Of a DNA stretch of 64,000 nucleotides, positions 58,958 through 64,000 are shown piece after piece (position 1 is the first letter of the stretch; every line of letters starts with the position of its first letter). The DNA is from Candidatus Glassbacteria bacterium (GTDB taxonomy: Bacteria > Gemmatimonadota > Glassbacteria > GWA2-58-10). A program made the position numbers and the translations under genes. The notes under the pieces are model-generated. The model saw only the letters and a program-made list of their open reading frames with translations, searched no databases and had not been told where the DNA came from. The stretch spans positions 18,204 through 82,203 of the forward strand of contig VRUH01000003.1 of the NCBI GenBank assembly GCA_019456185.1, in the 5' to 3' direction.

Positions 58958-60496
58958 TTATTTAGTTCGGAAATGAGCTGCTATCGCGCCGGCCAGCCCC
59001 GAAACAGTGTAGTCGCCGGGTACGATCCCGGCCTCGAGGCCGAAACCGGCGGCCCTCTCGGCCGTCACCGGCCCGATTGCCGCGATCAGCGTACCGCCGG
59101 CGACAGCCTGCCGGGCGGCACTCTCTCCGACCAGCTCGATGAAATTCTCCACGGTGGAACTGCTGGTGAAAGTTATTACGTCTATCTCTCCAGCTTCCAG
59201 GTCTCTTTTGACATCGTCGAGATTTTCCGGCGTTTCGGCCTGGGTGCTGTACACCGGCACCTCGTCAACCTCCGCTCCGTACTCGCGAAGGCTGTCGGGC
59301 AGAACCTTGCGGGCGATTTCCGCGCGGGGCAGCAGGATTCGTTTGCCTTTAATTTCGCCGGCCGCTTTCAGGGCATTCACAACTTCCTCGGCCAGATAGG
59401 TCTCCGGGACCACCTCCACCCGCAGGCCCAGACTCTCCAGCGCAGCGGCTGTTGCCGGGCCGATAGCGCAGAGTTTCGCGCCTCCCAGCGAGCGGATATC
59501 GCCCCCCGACTCCCTGATCCGCTCCAGGAAGGTGGTTACGCCGTTGACGCTGGTGAACACAATCCAGTCGTAGGTTCCAAGTGCTGCCACCGCCCCGCCG
59601 ACCGCGTCCGGGTCCGGGCTGGGTCCGATTTTGATCGTCGGCAGCTCGATAACCGCCGCGCCGAGTTCGTAGAGCAGCCTGCTGAAGTCCGAGGCCTGCT
59701 CGCGCGCCCTGGTGACAATCACTTTCCTGCCGAACAGTGGCCTGTTCTCGAACCACGACAGCTTGTCACGCAGAGCGACAACCTCGCCGACGATGATAAT
59801 CGACGGGGGCTTGATCCGCGCCTCGCGGACCACGCTCTCGATATCGGCCAGCGTACCGGTCACGGTCCGCTGGCTGCGGGTCGTGCCGCGATGGATCACT
59901 GCAACGGGCGTGCTGTCCGGGCGGCCGTTGTCGATCAGCCGCCGCGAGATTTTCCCCAGGTTGCCGACTCCCATGTAGAACACCAGTGTGGCCTCGCCGG
60001 CGGCCAGCGCCTGCCAGTTGATAGCGCTTTCATCCTTGCCCGGGTCCTCGTGGCCGGTAACGAAAGTGACGGCAACATTGATCCCGCGCTGGGTAACCGG
60101 AATCCCGGCATAAGCCGGCACGGCCACCCCGGCGGTCACGCCCGGCACCACCTCGAACGGGACACCGTCGGCAAGCGCCTCCAGAGCTTCCTCGCCGCCG
60201 CGCCCGAACACGAACGGATCGCCGCCCTTGAGACGGACCACCAGCTTGGCTTCCTTAGCTTTAGCCACCAGCAGCCTGTTGATCTCCTCCTGGGCCATGG
60301 TGTGGCTGCCGGTTTTCTTGCCGACATAGATCACTTCGCAATCCGCTGGAACCTCGGCCAGCAGTTCGTTTGGCGCAAGATTATCGTAAATCAGCACTTC
60401 TGCGCAGCGAAGAGCCTCCAGGCCGCGGACAGTAATCAGTTTAGGGTCGCCGGGACCAGAACCGACCAGGATTATTCTGCCTTTATTTTCAGCCAT
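58958..60496 (-). CDS. cobA/hemD: Uroporphyrinogen-III C-methyltransferase/uroporphyrinogen-III synthase fusion, 512 aa
   Basis: The N-terminal half (IILVGSGPGDPKLITVRGLE, VVRLKGGDPFVFGRGGEEAL, VVPGVTAGVAVPAYAGIPVT) is the SAM-dependent methyltransferase that turns uroporphyrinogen III into precorrin-2, with all usual motifs. The C-terminal half (VIVTRAREQASDFSRLLYEL, WIVFTSVNGVTTFLERIRES, ITFTSSSTVENFIELV) is HemD, which closes the tetrapyrrole ring. Such fusions occur in several phyla. GGAGAGGGA precedes ATG. It is the last gene of the leftward operon. Confidence 0.93.
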   Translation of the reverse strand: MAENKGRIILVGSGPGDPKLITVRGLEALRCAEVLIYDNLAPNELLAEVPADCEVIYVGKKTGSHTMAQEEINRLLVAKAKEAKLVVRLKGGDPFVFGRGGEEALEALADGVPFEVVPGVTAGVAVPAYAGIPVTQRGINVAVTFVTGHEDPGKDESAINWQALAAGEATLVFYMGVGNLGKISRRLIDNGRPDSTPVAVIHRGTTRSQRTVTGTLADIESVVREARIKPPSIIIVGEVVALRDKLSWFENRPLFGRKVIVTRAREQASDFSRLLYELGAAVIELPTIKIGPSPDPDAVGGAVAALGTYDWIVFTSVNGVTTFLERIRESGGDIRSLGGAKLCAIGPATAAALESLGLRVEVVPETYLAEEVVNALKAAGEIKGKRILLPRAEIARKVLPDSLREYGAEVDEVPVYSTQAETPENLDDVKRDLEAGEIDVITFTSSSTVENFIELVGESAARQAVAGGTLIAAIGPVTAERAAGFGLEAGIVPGDYTVSGLAGAIAAHFRTK

Positions 60497-60527
60497 TCCC
60501 TCTCCGCTACAATTGTGTTCCGCCCGT

Positions 60528-60809
60528 TCAATGCACTGCCAGGATTAACCCGCCCACTTTCAGCGACTCACCGTCACCGCTCAGTTCATACTCGGCCGGA
60601 CCCGCTCCGCGCCTGAACAGCCACCAGATATTTTTACCCTGGCCGTCCGGATTCATTTCCTTACCGATCATGAGTTGGCCCCGCGTGCCCGGCAACCGCC
60701 TGATCGTCCGGCCCTCCAGTCTCCCGCCCGCGAGAGTGATCCACAGCCGCTCGTTGTCCAGACAGACCAGGCAGGAGCCGTCCTCCAGCCACAGCGCCGC
60801 ATCCGGGTC
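60528..60809 (-). CDS. In-frame continuation after hemC, 93 codons, start unresolved
   Basis: Directly after the hemC TGA the same frame stays open for 93 codons with very high GC3, as in real genes here. It reads DPDAALWLEDGSCLVCLDNE, then RLWITLAGGRLEGRTIRRLP, and ends SLKVGGLILAVH. No ATG, GTG or TTG lies in the first 38 codons; the first ATG would leave only 47 codons. Either hemC is extended by read-through of TGA, an unusual start is used, or the contig has an error. The sequence matches no family I know. Confidence 0.5.
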   Translation of the reverse strand, partial: DPDAALWLEDGSCLVCLDNERLWITLAGGRLEGRTIRRLPGTRGQLMIGKEMNPDGQGKNIWWLFRRGAGPAEYELSGDGESLKVGGLILAVH

Positions 60810-61757
60810 TCACTCTTTCCCGTAGATCTGATCGACAATCGCCTGCGCCCCGGCGGCCAGCATGCGCACCGCCAGGTCAGTCCCGGCGGTGCCGCCGGGC
60901 ATGCCGATTATGGAACTGCGCATGATATTCCGTCCATCCTCGTCGCTGACCATGCCCAGCAGCAGCAGACTGCCGTCCCCGCGCACCTCTGCGTGGGCGC
61001 CGATAGGGACCTGACAGCCGCCGCCCAGGCGGCCGAGGAACTGACGTTCCGCATCGACCTCGTGGTGAGTCCCGGGATGGTCGAGGAATGAGATCAGCTC
61101 CAGGGTCCGTTGATCGTCCGCACGGTACTCCAGCGCCAGCGCTCCCTGTCCGGCGGCAGGCACCACTTTGCCTGGATCGAGCAGCTCGGTGATCCGGCCG
61201 TCGAGGCCCAGCCTGGCCAGCCCGGCCTGGGCCAGCACGATTGCGTCGTATTCGCCATCGTCGAGCTTGCGCAGCCGCGTGTCCACATTACCCCGCAGGT
61301 CCTTGATCCGCAGGTCCGGCCGCAGAGCGCCGAGCTGGACCTTGCGCCGCAGGCTGCTGGTGCCGACCACAGCGTCCGGCGGCAGGTCGGCCAGGCTAAT
61401 CCCGTCGCGGCAGAGCAGGGCGTCGGCTCCATGCGTGCGCCGGGTGATAATATCGGCGGCCAGACCAGCGGGGAGCTCGGTGGGCAGGTCCTTGAGGCTG
61501 TGCACCGCCAGATCGACCTCCCTGCGCAGGATCGCCTCTTCCAGTTCCTTGGTGAACAACCCCTTGCCGCCCACCTTGCTCAGCGCCACGTCGAGGATCT
61601 TGTCGCCCTTGGTCCTGATCACCTTGATTTCAACTTCCAGGCCCTCGTGCCCGGCGCGGAGACTGTCCGCGATATGGTTTGCCTGCCACAGCGCCAGCTT
61701 ACTGCCCCGCGAGCCGATAATCAGTTTACCGCTTGCCGCCACCCGAATCCCCCTCAT
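60810..61757 (-). CDS. hemC: Hydroxymethylbilane synthase (porphobilinogen deaminase), 315 aa
   Basis: It joins four porphobilinogen units into hydroxymethylbilane. Seen are IIGSRGSKLALWQANHIADS, VDLAVHSLKDLPTELPAGL, VVGTSSLRRKVQLGALRPDL and the cofactor-binding RLGGGCQVPIGA, with Cys near 248 that holds the dipyrromethane cofactor. ATG 61,757 overlaps hemA by 32 bases; GTG 61,742 with GAGGGGG upstream is an equally good start. Normal length for HemC. Confidence 0.95.
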   Translation of the reverse strand: MRGIRVAASGKLIIGSRGSKLALWQANHIADSLRAGHEGLEVEIKVIRTKGDKILDVALSKVGGKGLFTKELEEAILRREVDLAVHSLKDLPTELPAGLAADIITRRTHGADALLCRDGISLADLPPDAVVGTSSLRRKVQLGALRPDLRIKDLRGNVDTRLRKLDDGEYDAIVLAQAGLARLGLDGRITELLDPGKVVPAAGQGALALEYRADDQRTLELISFLDHPGTHHEVDAERQFLGRLGGGCQVPIGAHAEVRGDGSLLLLGMVSDEDGRNIMRSSIIGMPGGTAGTDLAVRMLAAGAQAIVDQIYGKE

Positions 61758-63012
61758 CCAGCATAAATAAAAATTTGAGCAACTCCACCGGTTCCATCCG
61801 GGCCAGCTTGCGCGGATTTTCCTTGAGACGGCTGGTCGGCCCGTGCAGGAACTTCTTCATTACCGATACGGTCAGATGCTCCACCAGGCTGCGCTGCTCC
61901 TCGCTGAGCTGGCCCAGCTTGCCCATCACCTTGTCCACTTCGCCGGCGCGGATCCGGTTCATCTGTTCGTGAAGGGTCTTGATCAGCGGGACCACGGCCA
62001 GTGATTCGTACCATTCCATGAACTGATTCAGCTCGCTGGCGATGATGTCCTCGACCAGTCCCACCTGGCTCTTGCGGTCCTCGACATTGCTCTCCACCAC
62101 CGCCATCAGGTCGTCGATATTGTACAGGAACACGTTGTCGTAGTCGGCCAGGGATGGATCGATATCGCGCGGGACGGCGAGGTCGATCAGGAAGATCGGC
62201 TTGTCGCGGTGGGCCAGGGCATCGCCCGCCCGTTCGCGGTTGAGCACGTAGCCCGGAGCGCTCGTACTGCTGATCAGAATATCCGCCTGGGCCAGGTAGG
62301 GTTCGTACTCCTCGAACTTGACCGCGGTCCCGTGATACTGAACCGCCAGCTCCACGGCCTTGCGGTAGGTGCGGTTGGCCACCAGCACCGAGTCGACCCC
62401 GTAGTTGAACAGCAGACTGAGGGTAAGCTCCGAGGTCTCCCCTGCTCCCAGGATCAGCGCTTCCTTACCGGCCAGTTCACCGAAAATCTTGCTCGCCAGG
62501 TCTACAGCCGCCGAGCTGACAGACACCGCGCCGGTGGAGATACTGGTTTCGGTGCGCACCCGCTTGCCGGTCCTGACCGCCTGCTGGAACAACCGTGAGA
62601 GCACCCGGCCCGTGCTGCGGGCTTCCTGCGCCAGACGGTACGCCTCGCGGACCTGCCCCAGAATCTGGTCCTCGCCCAGGATCATCGAGTCAAGGCTGGA
62701 GGCCACCCGGAAGAGATGACTGACCGCTTTACGGTCGTTGTACGAGTAAAAATTGAGCTCGCCCAGGTCCACGCTGGAGCCGAACTTATCACCCAGCACA
62801 CTCTCGATTCCGGACTTAAGCTCATCCCTGTCCTGGCCGTAGCTATAGACCTCGGTGCGGTTGCAGGTCGACAGGATCACCAGCTCCTCCAGTCCGGAGC
62901 TGTCGGCGAACCCGGCCAGGCGGCCCTTGAGTTCCGGGCTGCTGAATGCCAGTTTCTCCCGCAATTCCAGCGGAGCCACCCTGTGGTTCAGTCCTCCAAT
63001 TGCGATAGACAT
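61726..63012 (-). CDS. hemA: Glutamyl-tRNA reductase, 428 aa
   Basis: First committed step of C5-pathway tetrapyrrole synthesis: glutamyl-tRNA to glutamate-1-semialdehyde with NADPH. The catalytic Cys50 sits in LVILSTCNRTEVYSY; the NADPH-binding domain begins ALILGAGETSELTLSLLFNY; the SVSSAAVDLASKIFG and FLIDLAVPRDIDPSLADYDN signatures are present; and a C-terminal dimerisation helix follows. The ATG overlaps the end of the siroheme synthase gene by 25 bases. Confidence 0.96.
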   Translation of the reverse strand: MSIAIGGLNHRVAPLELREKLAFSSPELKGRLAGFADSSGLEELVILSTCNRTEVYSYGQDRDELKSGIESVLGDKFGSSVDLGELNFYSYNDRKAVSHLFRVASSLDSMILGEDQILGQVREAYRLAQEARSTGRVLSRLFQQAVRTGKRVRTETSISTGAVSVSSAAVDLASKIFGELAGKEALILGAGETSELTLSLLFNYGVDSVLVANRTYRKAVELAVQYHGTAVKFEEYEPYLAQADILISSTSAPGYVLNRERAGDALAHRDKPIFLIDLAVPRDIDPSLADYDNVFLYNIDDLMAVVESNVEDRKSQVGLVEDIIASELNQFMEWYESLAVVPLIKTLHEQMNRIRAGEVDKVMGKLGQLSEEQRSLVEHLTVSVMKKFLHGPTSRLKENPRKLARMEPVELLKFLFMLDEGDSGGGKR

Positions 63013-63656
63013 CTCTCAGCCCGCTCCCTGATTTCCTCTTCGACCCTGGCCGGGTCCAGTTTGTCGAAAAATTCCAGGTCGATCATCATTTCCCAGAACT
63101 CGCGGCGACGGCTTACCTTGGTCAGCCGCTGTTTGAGCGTACCGCGCAGACCGGCCAGCAGCTTGACAATCCCGCCGTACTGCGGTCCGAAATTTTTCTC
63201 CAGCCGCCTGCGCACTTCGCGTGCCAGCACCGGGCTGGCCCCGCCGGAGGAGACCGCCACCTGAAAACCGCCGCGGCGCATCACCGACGGGACGAGGAAG
63301 TTGCACAGCTCGGGCACGTCGATAATATTGGCCAGTATCCCGGCTCCCTCGGCGGCGTCGTACACCCTGCGGTTGACTCCGGGGTCGCCGGTGGCCCCAA
63401 TCACCAGGAAGCAGCCCTCCAGGTCGCTTTCCTCGAAACCACGCTCAACCCATTGCACCAGGCCTTGCCGGTAAAGGGCGGTCATTTTTTCGCCGGCCGC
63501 CGGACTGACGACTTTCACCCTGGCGCCGGCATCCAGCAGGCTCTGCGCCTTGCGCACGGCTATCTCCCCCGCGCCCACCACCAGGCAGAACCTGTCGCGA
63601 AGGTCGATAAACACAGGATAGAACACCGCGTCGCTTTCGTGCATATCAGCGGCCAA
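62988..63656 (-). CDS. Precorrin-2 dehydrogenase/sirohydrochlorin ferrochelatase (siroheme synthase N-domain), 222 aa
   Basis: The protein reads FYPVFIDLRDRFCLVVGAGE then IAVRKAQSLLDAGARVKVVS, the NAD-binding fold of Met8p/CysG-B, with NIIDVPELCNFLVPSVMRRG and FQVAVSSGGASPVLAREVRR. It converts precorrin-2 to siroheme, with the CobA half supplied by the operon's last gene. TTG 63,656 with GGGGGG upstream or ATG 63,644 are possible starts. It follows ccsA by 18 bases. Confidence 0.9.
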   Translation of the reverse strand: MAADMHESDAVFYPVFIDLRDRFCLVVGAGEIAVRKAQSLLDAGARVKVVSPAAGEKMTALYRQGLVQWVERGFEESDLEGCFLVIGATGDPGVNRRVYDAAEGAGILANIIDVPELCNFLVPSVMRRGGFQVAVSSGGASPVLAREVRRRLEKNFGPQYGGIVKLLAGLRGTLKQRLTKVSRRREFWEMMIDLEFFDKLDPARVEEEIRERAERCLSQLED

Positions 63657-63674
63657 ATATCCCCCCTGCCGATC

Positions 63675-63983
63675 CTACATGTACCCGTGGGTGTTCGACA
63701 GCACGGTCACCACCAGGAAATTGAACAGCACCACCCCGAAACCGAGCACCGCCAGCCAGGCCGAGCGGCGGCCCTTCCACCTGCCGTAGTAACGGCTGTG
63801 AAGGTAAAACGCATAGACCAGCCAACTGCCGAACGTAATTATTTCCTTGATATCAAGCTGAAGCAGCGTGCCCAGCCGCAGCATGGTCCAGACCATCCCG
63901 GTGACGATCGAGATTGTCAGGGCCACGAACCCCAGCGAAACCGTTAGATATGTTATGTGGTCGAGCTCATCGAGCGAGGGCAG
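63675..63983 (-). CDS. ccsA: Cytochrome c assembly protein CcsA/HemX-like, C-terminal part
   Basis: The frame enters from the right edge. It reads LPSLDELDHITYLTVSLGFV then ALTISIVTGMVWTML, followed by ITFGSWLVYAFYLHSRYYGR and WLAVLGFGVVLFNFLVV, the late transmembrane helices and conserved phrases of CcsA/HemX. It ends NTHGYM. In Bacillus-like and many other operons a HemX/CcsA-type gene precedes hemA/hemC, so position agrees. The true sequence stops at 63,983, where adapter sequence begins. About two thirds of the gene is missing. Confidence 0.82.
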   Translation of the reverse strand: MPSLDELDHITYLTVSLGFVALTISIVTGMVWTMLRLGTLLQLDIKEIITFGSWLVYAFYLHSRYYGRWKGRRSAWLAVLGFGVVLFNFLVVTVLSNTHGYM

Positions 63984-64000
63984 AGATCGGAAGAGCGTCG
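63984..64000. other. Illumina adapter remnant at the contig end
   Basis: The last 17 bases, AGATCGGAAGAGCGTCG, match the start of the common Illumina TruSeq adapter (AGATCGGAAGAGC plus GTCG). The CcsA-like coding sequence is normal up to 63,983 and would turn into unrelated residues after it. This part is not biological sequence. Confidence 0.93.

Noticed and set aside
58952..60616. Plus-strand open frame of 554 codons opposite cobA/hemD
   Set aside because: The opposite strand encodes an unmistakable CobA/HemD fusion; this frame is its complement artefact.
1..64000. CRISPR array or integrase gene
   Set aside because: No regularly spaced direct repeats of 23-37 bases were seen. No product shows the R..HxxR..Y pattern of tyrosine recombinases or a serine recombinase domain.

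Overview
The window looks like the end of a metagenome-assembled contig. It joins a P22-like tailed-phage prophage (about 1-49,700) to GC-rich host chromosome (about 49,815-63,983). The last 17 bases match an Illumina adapter. The host part has a TonB-dependent receptor, a very large exported protein with a T9SS/FlgD-like C-terminal domain and a PorV/PorQ-like outer-membrane protein in one operon, followed by a haem/siroheme operon. That combination suggests a Gram-negative bacterium of the Fibrobacteres-Chlorobi-Bacteroidetes superphylum or a related uncultured lineage. Nothing here fixes the phylum.

Prophage left arm (1-10,618, minus strand): an early/recombination block read leftward and running off the window. 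It encodes a UvrD-like helicase (cut by the left edge), a Rad50/SbcC-like ATPase, two AP2/HNH-type proteins, a DUF5131 radical-SAM-like protein, a DUF2284-like metal-binding protein, a MerR-type HTH protein and many small zinc-ribbon proteins, often with 1-8 base overlaps. A consensus sigma70 promoter at 10,700-10,728 fires leftward from inside the start of a CI-like repressor gene. The repressor (10,722-11,390, plus strand) overlaps a gene for an exported OB-fold-like protein, a good candidate for a gene expressed in lysogeny.

Prophage late operon (46,505 to 12,035, minus strand): in order of transcription, a small membrane peptide, M15 endolysin, 3TM holin, small Cys-rich and membrane proteins, small and large terminase, P22-like portal, a KTSC protein, scaffold, P22-like coat, head/adaptor proteins, a fibronectin-type tail fibre, a tail nozzle/stabilisation-like protein, probable ejection proteins, a giant 3,352-residue polyvalent protein, and finally repeat, beta-helix and lipoprotein genes. 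Four late-operon products carry Sec signal peptides, which is unusual. A rightward cassette (46,605-48,370) has its own consensus promoter and terminator. A short leftward block (49,644-48,439) with a DUF3850 protein closes the element beside tRNA-Ser(GGA). No integrase gene is in the window, so it is presumably beyond the left edge.

Host part: tRNA-Ser with its terminator; the three-gene outer-membrane operon (50,217-58,147, plus strand); small minus-strand genes at 58,144-58,808; and the tetrapyrrole operon, transcribed leftward as ccsA/hemX - siroheme synthase N-domain - hemA - hemC - an open frame of 93 codons without a visible start - cobA/hemD fusion. Together these make uroporphyrinogen III and siroheme from glutamyl-tRNA.

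Many small genes under 60 codons were found by translating the gaps. Calls rest on motifs read by eye, with no database search.
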